Source: Sipunculus nudus (taxonomy: Eukaryota; Annelida; Sipuncula; Golfingiida; Sipunculidae). From it: a DNA stretch of 64,000 nt. The stretch's first letter is position 1, and each line of letters opens with the position of its first letter. The stretch covers positions 58,562,250-58,626,249 of the forward strand of contig CM049318.1 in assembly GCA_026874595.1 (NCBI GenBank), given 5' to 3'. Shown piece after piece: positions 21,551-31,655 of this stretch. Both the position numbers and the translations under genes were made by a program. The notes beneath the pieces were generated by a model that was given only the letters and a program-made list of their open reading frames with translations, searched no databases and was not told where the DNA came from.

Positions 21551-23045
21551 AGCATTTGTTTACAACATGGACGCTGCGTTGTCAAGCAGAGTTAACCCAG
21601 GTAGAAATCAATGTTTTTTTAGTAATCTTACATTTAATACCTATGAACGACTCTACAGATTGTCTTCAATATAGATAAGTTACGTGTCAAACATGAATTA
21701 TATCACCTTGACCCACATGTCAACTTTTTTTAACTGAAAACATCGGAGCCAGTCCTTAGCTGCGTGCTACTCGATCAGCGCCATCTAGCGCCATTCAATA
21801 TCATTAAGCGGAATGTTAATATGTAAGCAGGATTTGTGGCATATCTATAATACTTTCATCGGTTTCCTCTCTTCATCACACGTATGGATGTTCGTTGTGA
21901 ATATTGTTCTTGATTGATTAGGCGATCCTCCATGATGTGAGCTGATGGAATTTAGAGACATAATATGGATCTCAAGAGAATTTTTTTTTCTTCAAGTTCC
22001 CTCTTTTTTTCTTATACTGTCCTGTCAATGAAATGTTTGATGGCAGCGTTTACCATGTCAGACTTTAAAGTTTCTGCAAAGTATTGGTTGAATTGCGAAG
22101 CGCCCTCAATAACCAGTCTGCTGTCAATTCCATCCGTTTCTTTTGTCTAAAGCTGTGAAAGTCTTTGCTAGTTGGATTTTTAAAAGGACTTGCTGCTGCT
22201 CATGTACAGTTTTTTTTGTGTTTGTATTTGAGTAGGCGACGAATAACTTTTGAGTTGTTAACCGTTGTCTTTTGTGTTTTTACGCGATTTACCTCGTGTG
22301 TCGCTAGACTTGGTTGAGCTTGAATTAGTGGATTTGTTCCTGTTTTGTTTCCTGCCTTTATTTGGGTCCCACGCAATCGCTTAAATGCCCCGTGTGACCT
22401 ATTATATTGGCGTTAGTGGTGCTTCGAAGTTAGCTCAGTTGGAGACCTCAGGGTGAATAAAACAATACGAGTCTGTGGCTTGGTATGACCGTATTTTATC
22501 CATTATCGTGCGTCACTGAATAAAATATTGGTTTGTACACGGATCTAACCCAGTTGGATGTTTGATTAATTATTGGATACATCATATAATCAAATAAATA
22601 CTGGAGCCGACATACCTGCGACCTACTCGCGATGCGCCATCTACCGAATGAAGCCCTCTTTATTAAAAATTTCAGCTAGAAACTCTGTTAACTTATCAAA
22701 CATGATATTCTAGATTTACATGACCAAGAACGACCAGCCTGTTAAATTTCTTTTTCGGTTATTGTCATTTTCATTATCGACCGTGTGTATGCACGACAGT
22801 CATACTGTTTGCACTGAGTGCATTCTGCCTATTAAGTCCATCAGCATTGATATATTTAGCTCCAGGACGGCGATGAATGGTAAAGTCAGACGTGGCCAGA
22901 CGACACCTACTTTGCTATCATGCCCTCTTGTTCCGTAAGGTTAAGTAACCACTGTAGAAGTATGGCCCCTCCTGATCAGAAACGGTTGTCCCCTAAAGTA
23001 TATGTGATTGACATAGTCACTATTGCAAGCAATTCCCGATTTGTG
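21551..23045. other. No clear gene; weak coding-like trace on minus strand
   Basis: Nothing certain. Translating the minus strand between about 22390 and 21960 gives a basic, Asn/Ser-rich stretch followed by DSRLVIEGASQFNQYFAETL and MVNAAIKHFIDRT in one frame, which looks protein-like but which I cannot assign. It has stops. The rest (to 23045) shows no gene. Confidence 0.3.
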
Positions 23046-23049
23046 ATGC

Positions 23050-23942
23050 AGTATAATATCCGTGCTTTTTTGTTAATGTAAGCCACAACTCGCTCTTGTC
23101 CATCTTAAATCTGTGAGAGGCTGCTTCCATTGCTGACCCCACTGGCATCCATGTCAGGGATCAGTAGTCCTTCAGGGTGAGAGTTCACCAACACAGGTGT
23201 GGTAGTCAGCTTCTGTTTCAAATGCCGGAAGGCTTCCTTACAATCATCATCCGACTTGAACTCAGTGTTTTCCTTTGTCAAAGCCATTAGCGCTAAGGCT
23301 ATGTGGCATACAATGAATGAATTTCATGTAATATAAAACGAAGCCGAGGAAACTTCTCATTTCAGGCAAACACCGTGGAGTCCATTCTTGCACACACTGA
23401 ATCTTGACTTCGCCCGACACGACATGTTCCAAATCTTTACAATTGGCTGGAATAACATACAATTTCTTTGGTTTGAGCCTAGCTTTGCTGTTCTCATTCC
23501 GTTGAATACCATCTTCAAATTTATAAAAGCCTGGTCAAAGTCTGCAACATACACAAGATACAGACATCTCTCCCAGTGCAGTCCAGAGCACCGGTTGTAT
23601 TAACCAGAAAAAGGTTGCTACGGCGTAACTAAGCACGAACGGTGTGACTCGCCATTGGAAGACTCTGTTCCGGGTCGTGAATGCTGTCTTTGATCGTGTT
23701 ATCTCTATCACGCTGACCTGCCAGTAGCCACTGGCAAACCATCGGATGGATCCGTCATACTTGGTCACCGATACTATAGTGCTAGCCCATGGACTGTCAT
23801 TTCGCTCGATAAGGCCTTTATCGAGCATCTTGTCGATCTCCTGGTTAGCTTTTTTCTGTTGAGCTAACGGCAACCTCCGCGGATGTTGTTTCACCGGTGG
23901 GCAAGCAGGGCAACCCTCCGTGTCAATTGTGTGTTCTACCAA
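23050..23942 (-). pseudogene. Gypsy RT - RNase H remnant
   Basis: On the minus strand from 23942: HTIDTEGCPACPPVKQ, RRLPLAQQKKANQEIDKML, KGLIERNDSPWAS (RT fingers), FASGYWQVSV, KTAFTTRN..FQWRV.PF (palm), DFDQAFINLKMVFN, LGSN / CMLFQPIVK, VQEWTPRCLPEMRSFLGF.LYYMKFI (RT connection), AFRHLKQKLTTTPVL and DASGVSNGSSLSQI (start of RNase H). The YxDD site is destroyed and several frameshifts separate the pieces. Standard Ty3/Gypsy, a family distinct from the other copies here. Gag and an LTR edge of the same element lie upstream at 24.6-25.9 kb. Confidence 0.8.
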
Positions 23943-24260
23943 ATCGGTGGGTCACAAAGGTCAGTCTGATGACGCGAACACATCACTGTATTCGGCCAGC
24001 AGTCTGGGTACATGTTTTTTTTCTGGTCAAGAATAAACTTATCAGAGATCTATAAAAGGTTCCAAGTGTCCAGGCACTTTATCGCCAGTGGCTGAACCAC
24101 TGACTCAGCCACGCCAAGAACTCTTTAAGCTTATTCCTCCACTCCTGCTGTGAGTCGGAGATACTTTGTCTCTTTATTTAGGTTTATCAAGGTCACTGTT
24201 ACACTGGACTATGTAGTATTGAATAAAGCTGTTCCCATGAAGGGTCTCTTCTCCTCAACT
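23943..24260 (-). other. Probable decayed protease/RT linker of the same Gypsy
   Basis: Lies between the gag-like remnant and the RT remnant on the same strand. I recognise no domain here; the assignment rests on position only. Confidence 0.3.
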
Positions 24261-24362
24261 AGTAAGGCTGCACCAAACCAAACAGTGAAGCTGCACTAAA
24301 CCAATTAGTGAAGCTGCACCAAACCAACCAGTAAAGCTGCACGAAACCAATCAGTGATGTTG
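24261..24362. repeat. 23-bp tandem repeat, 4.4 copies
   Basis: The unit AGT(G/A)AAGCTGCAC(C/T)AAACCAA plus two variable bases repeats at exactly 23-base steps from 24261: four full copies and a partial fifth (AGTGATGTTGC). It is within the decayed Gypsy remnant. Confidence 0.9.
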
Positions 24363-24639
24363 CAGTATATCCATATCAGGCTGACTGCGCTTATCAAACT
24401 AGGCAAGTGCTCCAACCTCGTGTCCATTTGGTACCACAGGAGAATCAGTCTAACTCTGCGGCAACTATCGCTCGATTCAGCCAATAACAAGTACCATTCT
24501 TGCTCTTTTTGTAGTATTTCCAACTTCATTTCAATCAATCAACTAACATCATGCATACAATAATTTACCAAGAATTAATTAATTCAAGTATAGTAACAGG
24601 CTGGTTACAAAATTGTGGTTCCATTCCCCGGATACCAAA

Positions 24640-25210
24640 CCAAAACTTCGAGTAAATCTCTTCACCTACGCCCATCGCATCTTCCAAGACGGTGCTGATT
24701 TCTCAAACCGCTCAGATTACGCCTGATATAATCCTCAGGCTTCCGGAAGAAGGTGTAGCCAGGCAAGGACATGTCCGAACCACTATAAACTAGGAGTTCA
24801 ACAGCTCTGTTCCAGACGACACGCTCTTTCATCCATTCACCCTTTATGCTGGTGGTCTCTGGCTTATCTTATTAGGTTCGGTATCTAATTTCTGGTTAGT
24901 CATATCCAGTGTTCAAGTTAAGTGATCATAGTGGCCACACTCAAAACACAGTTGTGCATGTCGTCCCTTTGAACTGATATTCCTCTGGGGCGGACTCAAT
25001 TCACTTCTGGCCCCTCGGGTATCACTATTGCTTTGGTCAGGTGACCGCAACTAACTTGTTCCGGCCAAAATTTTAGATAGCTTGTTGACCTGCTCAGTTA
25101 GAGACTCGAGTTGGCCACTTACGGTCTAGCCAGGTTATTGAGTCCTAATCTCCTTGACCGTCGACTCTTTTGTTTTTTCTTTTAGTTTCGATGTCCGTTC
25201 GTCAGTTCGT
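24640..25210 (-). pseudogene. Gypsy gag C-terminus with degenerate zinc knuckle
   Basis: The minus strand gives ESLTEQVNKLSKIL (coiled coil), an Arg/Ser/Pro-rich linker, QRNISSKGRHAQ and CFECGHYDHLT, the start of a CCHC zinc knuckle (C-x2-C-x4-H). A stop follows the threonine and the fourth ligand Cys is not in place. This is typical of the nucleocapsid end of gag. It continues the element whose RT is at 23050-23942. Confidence 0.65.
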
Positions 25211-25492
25211 ATCCCTGAAACTTCCACTGAAGCTCACCTAAGTCGAAACTGACGATCCTACCTGACACCTTCACCTTCCTCAAACAATTTGTATTAAGGT
25301 ACGGGCCTAACGGCTTAAGCACTCTTTGTGTCACTCACCTGACAATTTTTCACTGTTAATTGTAAGCCTCACAAATTTACACAAAAATACTGAACAGTAA
25401 GACAGATTGCCAGTTGTGACGTCACTCAGTCCAGTTGATCTGTCACTGCCTCTCCCTAGGTTTTTATGCCCACTCAGAGAACCCGTCATAAT

Positions 25493-25509
25493 CCATGCGC
25501 TGGCCACCA
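25493..25509 (-). other. Candidate primer-binding site of the minus-strand Gypsy
   Basis: On the minus strand TGGTGGCCAGCGCATGG follows a probable LTR end (..CTATACA) after two bases, beginning TGG as tRNA-primed sites do. The cognate tRNA was not identified. Confidence 0.45.
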
Positions 25510-25511
25510 AA

Positions 25512-25916
25512 TGTATAGTTTTTACCGGATTTCCAAACCTTATTTAAATTAAACCGAGGAATGCTCTCTGGCTGAACGATATTTCCCAGTTTTCACAAGA
25601 TATGACAGGAGGGCATGGGTTCCTAGGAGAGAGGCAAAAACAACAAAAGACAGATCAACTGATAATATGTTTAATACAGCAACTTAGAAACACTCAGCTA
25701 AGCAGCCACTTCACAGCGGACTGCTTGGTGTACAAGGGCCGCACGAATATCAAACGTCCATTTCATCCACCTGCTTCGCCCAATCGTTTAGGATAGACTG
25801 GTGCCCACTACCTAAATCATTAGAAACAGGGGTATTATCACCAAATCAGCTGAAACTGTTATTATGATATGACATTACTAACTCTTTCATATTGTTTAAC
25901 AGCGTCATAGCTTTGG

Positions 25917-25920
<4 letters not shown>
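25512..25920 (-). mobile_element. Possible 5' LTR of the minus-strand Gypsy
   Basis: The boundary at 25512 (TGTATAG on +, so ..CTATACA in sense) is set by the adjacent primer-binding site. The outer end is not defined; sequence runs into a TA tract at 25921. No second copy of this LTR was found in the window. Confidence 0.35.
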
Positions 25921-25964
<44 letters not shown>

Positions 25965-25981
25965 TTGTGTATATATATATA
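25921..25981. repeat. (TA)n microsatellite, interrupted
   Basis: Two TA runs separated by ACATTTGTG. Confidence 0.95.
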
Positions 25982-26544
25982 ACAGTGGTCCGTCTCTTGG
26001 TTTGCATTCGGGTCCACTTTCTCGTCAGATTCGTTTAATTAAGAGTTCATCAATAAGCGAAAATTCAACTGAAGTCTAAATCACAAGTCCACACTTTTTC
26101 TGTGTGAAATAAAGTCAGGAGAAAGTTTTAAAGATTCATCACGTGTATACCTCTTTCAGCGACGCCACGGTTCTTGCACACGGGGCCCACGCGTGAGAAT
26201 AGCGGTCACCTGTTGTTTTGGCTCCTGTTGGCTTCTGTCAAAGTGAAAAATGTTATTACAGCACAAAGAAACGAACGTTTCTTCATATTTCCGTTGGGAT
26301 AATTGTGCTGATTATTTATGCGCGCAATTTATGAAGACTATACAGTCACAGCTCAAGACGTCCCTACTGTGTTTAGCGACTTAGCACTCACATTCGATTT
26401 TTTCTTGTCAATGCCATCCTAGTGACACAAACTTAGAAATACGCATTTGTTTCGAATGAATTTTTCACAAAATAATAATTATTAACTCTTCAAAACATAC
26501 TGCAGGCTGCGCCATATGTAACAGTGGTCTAGTCTTTGCTTCTT
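25979..26544 (-). mobile_element. Inverted LTR-end fragment and unassigned sequence
   Basis: 25979-26030 (TAACAGTGGTCCG, GCATTCGGGTCCACTTTC) is the reverse complement of the end of the LTR at 29266-30122. A second TGTAACAGTGGTC occurs at 26516. The ~485 bases between do not match the LTR. This looks like a nested or rearranged LTR copy at the 5' break of the + Gypsy. Confidence 0.45.
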
Positions 26545-29230
26545 CAACGTTCCAAAGAATTATGCAAACCACCATGGGAAATTTACATTTAAAGGACTGT
26601 TTATTATATTTCGATTATATCATTGTCTTTTCCAAGACTTTCGACGAACACTTAGAAAGCTCGAAAAAAGTGTTTCGCCGGCTAGAACTGGCGGGATTAA
26701 AAGAAAATCATTCAAAATGAGAATTCCTCGAGCAAGTGGGTCATGTGGTGTCCAGAGATGGAATCCAAACTGACTCTGACAAAATTTCTGTCTTAAAAGA
26801 ATGGCTCGTCCCTACATATGATGAAGAGTTCAGAAAAGTTCTGGGATTCGCGGGTTTCTATAGGAAGTATATACATGGCTTTAGTGCAATTGCTTAACCC
26901 CTCCATGATCTTTTTAAAGGGAGTAAATCAGTAAAATCTACTTCCAAGAAACCCTCTCCTTTTATGTGAAATGAGCAACATCAAAAACTTTTGATGAACT
27001 AACTGAAAAAACAGACCTCGGCTCCTCTCTTGGCTTTGCAGATTTCATTTTACCCTTAATGCTGCATACAGATGCGTCACGAGACGGCATTACTGCCATT
27101 TTTTATCAAAATCAACAGAACGGCCAATAGCATACGCTAGTCGGGGTTTGTCTCCCTCTAAGGCCATATATGCAAGCCTCAAACTAGAATTCCTCGCTCT
27201 TAAGTGGGCGACAACAGATATGTTCAAAGACTATTTGTACGGAGCAGAATTCATAGTACGGACCGATAATAATCCGTTAACGTACACACTCTCTTCTGCT
27301 AAGTTAGACGCTACAGGGCAAAGATAGCAGAAATGGCCGTTTTCAATTTCTCTGTTCAGTACAGGTTGGAGAAGCGTAATGTCGACCCTGACGCGCTCTC
27401 GCGATTACCCCGTTAAATCTAACTTAGACGAGTCTACAGACACTCTTACGGCAGGGGTTGAAAAAGCAATCTGTACATGTCATACTGTACCTGGTTTTAT
27501 AGAATGTCTCTCAATCAACCCCACAATGCCCTTTGATATATCAATCGGAAATGCTTGCTCACAATACACCTTAAAAGGAACAGTTAAAGGATGTCTCTTT
27601 AAAACCAATCACCGGCCTTCTCATAAATTACAAGAGGATAACTGTTCAGTTGTTGCAAGACAGAGATACTCGTATTCTCTTTCTAGGCCGTAAACATCTC
27701 ATTTCATCGAACGGGACGTTGTACCGAAGAAGAATTGTCAATGGGGCCACCGAATTTCAGGTTGTGGTGCCAGAAAAGCTCAGACCTTTAGCACTGAACG
27801 GGATACCTGATGATTTAGGGCACCTTGGCCAAAATAGGTCACTTCAATTGGTCAGGATAAGATTTTATTGACCGACAATGGCCAAAGACATTGAAGATCA
27901 TGTAGCTACTTGCTCACGCTGTCTTAGAAGAAAAAGTTCAATTCATAAAACAGCCCCGTTGATTCCAATAAATTGTAGCCAATCTCCTGAATTGTTATAC
28001 TTCAACTTCTTGAAACTTGATGCTGCAAAAGATTATATCGAAGACGTCTTAATTATTAAAGACTGTTTCACCAGGTATGCACAGGCTATACCCTGTAAGG
28101 GACAGAAAGCAAATCTAACTGCTCAACTTCTATGGGAAAGGTTTATTAATCACTATGGAATCCCTGTTACGAATTCATAGTGATCAGGGGAGAAAGTTTG
28201 AGTCTAAAGTAATAAAGAACCTACCTGACATAGCCGGAATTAAGAAATCAGAACAACCCCGTACCATCCCCTGGGGAATGGTCAAACGGAACGTTTCAAC
28301 AGAACACTCATAATCATGCTAGCTACTATAGAGGCTTAGCAAAAATCCGAATGACCCAATTACATACAACTCTGGTGCATGCGTACAACTGTACAGAAAG
28401 CAACTTTAGGCTTGAGTCAATTTACTTAATGTACGGAAGGCATCCAAGCTTACCAACAGATATGGTTTTTGGTACCACAAAAAACCGTCAGAATGCGTCT
28501 GTCGAGGCCTATGATAAATGTGTGACCGAGTAACATGAAAAATTATCAGTAGCGTAAAAAAAATCTCAGGACAGTTCTCAACAGTCTAAATTAAACTACA
28601 AATCTCTTTTATGATAGCAAAGTAAGAGGAGCTACGATCCAGATTGGAGACGTGGTTTTAGTTAGAAAGCTGGGTCAGATAGGAAACACAAACTTGACGA
28701 TTTGTTTGAACAACACAGCTGTATTGTTGTAGATCAACCGAATGTAGATATCCAAGTGTAAAAGGTGAAGCAGGAATATGATGGGCAAACTAAGGTTCTG
28801 CACTGAAATTTGTTTTTACTTATTAGTACTTTACCCATTCCTGGTTCTGGTTTAAAATTGCCCTATAGATTCACCTAAATCATCCTCAGAATGTGAATAT
28901 GTAGACACCTCTGATGAGGACGTATATCTGGTTTCTGTGCCCATACCAAGGGTTATTCCTACAGAACTACAAGTTGATCTAGGTGATATGCCTGATTATG
29001 AAAACTAAGTGCATTGGTAGTATTCATCCTGATCAAGATGCCTCGCTTTAATGATGCCAAAATTTTACCCAGTACAACTGGCGATGAGTCCTCATATCAG
29101 TCCGACAACTCTAACCAAACTCGCCCCACACCGCCACCGTTGCCTAGGTCTCAAAGAGAACGTCGTTCTTCAGATAGGTATACGCGATGAACAGTTAGCG
29201 TACCGCAATAATTAAGTTTTATTTGATAAT
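26545..29230 (+). pseudogene. Gypsy pol (RT - RNase H - integrase), 5'-truncated and broken
   Basis: Starts inside RT: LLYFDYIIVFSKTFDEHLE carries the catalytic box as YFDY instead of YxDD, so the second aspartate is lost. Then HVVSRDGIQTDSDKI and FRKVLGFAGFYRKYI (connection), TDASRDGI near 27072 and VRTDNNPLTYTL near 27260 (RNase H), DALSRL, the integrase zinc region (GHLGQNRSLQLVRIRFYW, DHVATCSRCLRRK from 27878), the core start (YFNFLKLDAAKDYIEDVLII, FTRYAQAIPCKG), YLMYGRHPSLPTDMVFGT near 28420 and the chromodomain-less tail. The Pro/Arg-rich C-terminus is near 29090-29190 (RPTPPPLPRSQRERRSSDRY). About ten stops or frameshifts. Order is the conventional Ty3/Gypsy one, unlike the copy at 11-13.8 kb. 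Gag and protease are missing. Confidence 0.85.
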
Positions 29231-29265
29231 TGTCGAGGACAAAACTTTTTCGGGAGGGGGTAGTA

Positions 29266-30122
29266 TGTAATGGTTTGTTCAATATAGTCACCTTATCATC
29301 ATTTTTATCATACCCATGCACCCTATATTATCACTCATAAGCTCTATTATTTTTTTTCTTAGTACAATGTCTATATCGCTGGCTATTTTTTTTTTTTGTT
29401 TTTTTTTTGTTTCGCTGGTCAAACTTGCTTGCAAACCAGTTCCACTCCCGGGGACCGGTTTTCCTTATCATGAACTATTGTAATGAACAGGTTGAATAGA
29501 GCGTAAAGTTGTGGTCATCGCGAATGCTCAGGACGAACTGTCCAGGAGATTCAGACCAGCGCTGACTCTCCGTGTAGGCAGTTCGTCTAGAGATATTTTC
29601 TAATGTCCAGGTAAGCCTTTTTCACAAAATCTTTCGTAGTCATAAGTTAACGACGAAAGATATATTTATTATTTAAGAAGTAGTCCTTACTATTCTAAAA
29701 AATATAATATACTAATGTTTATGCTGCTTCTGTAAATGTTCATAAACGAAGTATTTTAATTGAAGGAATTACTGTTGGAATAACTTGTCCATAAAAAGTT
29801 CATATACGAAGTATTTAACCGTCGATAAAGTATTTATTGCCACACGAGTTGTTAGTGCCTAGTACTTTAAATTCATATTATTATCTTCGTATATTTCTTG
29901 TCAAATTGGTCTCTATAAAGAGACCAGCGCTGGATCTCCGTGTAGGCAACTCGTCTACAGATATTTTCTTATGTTCAGTTTCAGAGACAAGTACCCTGTA
30001 TATAATGCACCCGCACTGTATAAATAAACGTCATGTACAACAACCTGGTTTCGCTCTTCAATAAACATTATTTGACAAGAAAGTGGACCCGAATGCAGAC
30101 GAACAGACGGACCACTATTACA
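29266..30122 (+). mobile_element. 3' LTR of the + Gypsy element
   Basis: Begins TGTAATGG directly after a purine tract (CGGGAGGGGGTAGTA) and ends ACCACTATTACA, 857 bases with TG..CA ends. Late motifs TATATAATGC, TATAAATAAACG and AATAAA (about 30000-30063) fit promoter or polyadenylation signals. It contains an internal direct repeat: 29551-29608 and 29921-29978 share AGACCAGCGCTG.(C/A)TCTCCGTGTAGGCA with GTCTA.AGATATTTTCT.ATGT, and a smaller GTTCATA.ACGAAGTATTT pair lies between. The 5' LTR is absent. Confidence 0.8.
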
Positions 30123-30127
30123 TATAC

Positions 30128-30179
<52 letters not shown>
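30123..30179. repeat. (TA)n then (GA)n compound microsatellite
   Basis: TA dinucleotides to 30146 and GA dinucleotides to 30179, directly at the LTR end. Confidence 0.95.
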
Positions 30180-30182
<3 letters not shown>

Positions 30183-30496
30183 AAAAAAGCCTATAAATCT
30201 GCATTTTAAGGAATCCATGCCCTCGCCATGTTGCTTTCCTATTGTGGGTTGCTCCCATAGCCGTGTTTACCTTCACTTATTCGGCCCATATTCCCAAGTT
30301 CATTCGTTCATAAGTGAGTCATTTGCTCAGTGACTCGTGTTTAACTGACTCACCGGCTCATTCCCGAGATGTAAGGAATTTTCATATTACTATATATTGC
30401 GATTTGATGTACTGTATTAATGAAAAATGTGTCAAATAATACGCGTTTCCTGATACGTACTGAAAGAAGTGTAAAAAACCAATTATTTTCTGTAGT
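30180..30496. other. No gene; TGACTC-rich stretch
   Basis: Around 30313-30364 the motifs GTGAGTCA, AGTGACTC, ACTGACTCA and GGCTCA cluster. They resemble AP-1-type sites but lie in repetitive DNA, so no function is claimed. Confidence 0.35.
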
Positions 30497-31160
30497 TTAA
30501 TGAGATAATTTTGGACGGTGGTATCACAATGGCAATGACAGATGGTGTGCGGAATCACAGTTGTGTTCCACGTCGTTAGTGGTTTTTTAATAACGTTACT
30601 TCTCGCTGTTATAACAAGATATATATATATAACAAAGAGAGAATATTGATTAATAATAAATGAATCGTTTTCGGTACATCATTCTTTATTTATGTGGAAA
30701 ATTTTGGAACCAATAAGTCTTCTAACAGACCTTTGACCATATGGGCAATCAAGTCTATACTTAAATATTTCTTTGTCATGTCTATAGGTAGGGAAATGCC
30801 TTCACTCTAAGCTTTTTACGAAGCCCAACCCTTATAGATATCTAAATTTGTTATATTATTATTACATCAAATTAGTTTCACTCTCGTTTGACAAAATATA
30901 GTAAAAAAATTTGATTTATGAAATCCGTTTCGCCAATGTGAAACGTATGGTGACATACTAATATAGGGATAAAATCGAGTAAAACTAGTTTTGAACAAAC
31001 AAACACGAACGGAGATGCTGCATTACCCTCCTGTCTAAAGCAAAAACATCACTTACAAAATATAGAGATCGGTACAATTTATTGTTCATTTTTTTATTTA
31101 TTTTTAGGTTTATGCAAACTTCTTTGCTGACAGTTTCTAAAGCATCGCTAGTAAACCTGA
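30497..31160 (+). repeat. Dispersed repeat C, copy 1
   Basis: Aligns in the same direction with about 60270-60865. Shared blocks are ATAATTTTGGA, AGATGGTGCG, CTGTTATAACAAGATA, GAGAATATTGAT, GACC.CTGACCATATGG, AATCAAGT.TATACTTAAA.ATTTC, AAATTTGTAAT, ATTAGTTTCACT, AACACGAAC, CTTACAAAAT.TAGAGAT and CAATTTATT. Non-coding. Confidence 0.75.
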
Positions 31161-31164
31161 ATAC

Positions 31165-31236
31165 ATTTTTTAGCTCAGCTGACTGCTGGTCATCTGAGTT
31201 ATATCAATGGTCTTTTGTCCGTCTTCCTGTCCGTTA
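31165..31236 (+). repeat. AGCTCAGCTGA / GTCCGTC dispersed repeat, copy 2
   Basis: TTTTTTAGCTCAGCTGACTG, CATCTGAGTTATA and CTTTTGTCCGTCTTCC, same order as 1011-1111. Confidence 0.6.
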
Positions 31237-31486
31237 ACAGAGCACGATTTGAAATGGTTGGACCCTAGAATCAGAAATTTAAAATACAGTTATATGTTCC
31301 TTGGATTTCCTACCAACCGGAAAATGGGCCACTGTCGCTTCTTTCCTTTGAGAAATTAAGAATTATCCTCACTTTCCCATTAATATCCTACTGTTGCACT
31401 TCAGGACGGCCTACTATGAACATTCACTGGCGTTGCTTTGTTCATGTTTAGCATAACTATTTCTTTATATGTATTCTATTAGATCT

Positions 31487-31625
31487 GGGGCCAATCCTTA
31501 AATTTTAAGTATTGCTGCACCCCCCGTCATTATTAGATTTGATGCCATTTTCTGTTAAGGCGATTCATGGAAATCATATTTCAAAGCATTACCCCCCTGG
31601 AAAAGTGTCAAAAAGGCTTTAAATA
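31487..31625 (-). repeat. Inverted fragment of repeat block B
   Basis: The reverse complement matches 43600-43745 at the 3' end of block B copy 2: GACACTTTTCCAG..GGGTAATG, TTTGAAATATGAT.TCCATGAA, TTAACAGAAAATGGCATCA, CTAATAATGAC and GGTGCAG. The Tigger-type element starts 30 bases beyond it and probably landed in this repeat. Confidence 0.75.
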
Positions 31626-31655
31626 GGTAGTTTTATAAACTAACCTGTACACATA

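Noticed and set aside
20346-21754. A perfect 16-base inverted repeat (GACTGGCTCCGATGTT) on both sides of LINE ORF1.
   Set aside because: One such match is about what chance gives in 64 kb (expected roughly 0.5 pairs), it does not extend, and it has no flanking duplication.
30313-30364. A cluster of TGACTC/GAGTCA motifs resembling AP-1 sites.
   Set aside because: It lies in repetitive DNA; similar text occurs near 9465 and 52025, so repeat ancestry explains it.
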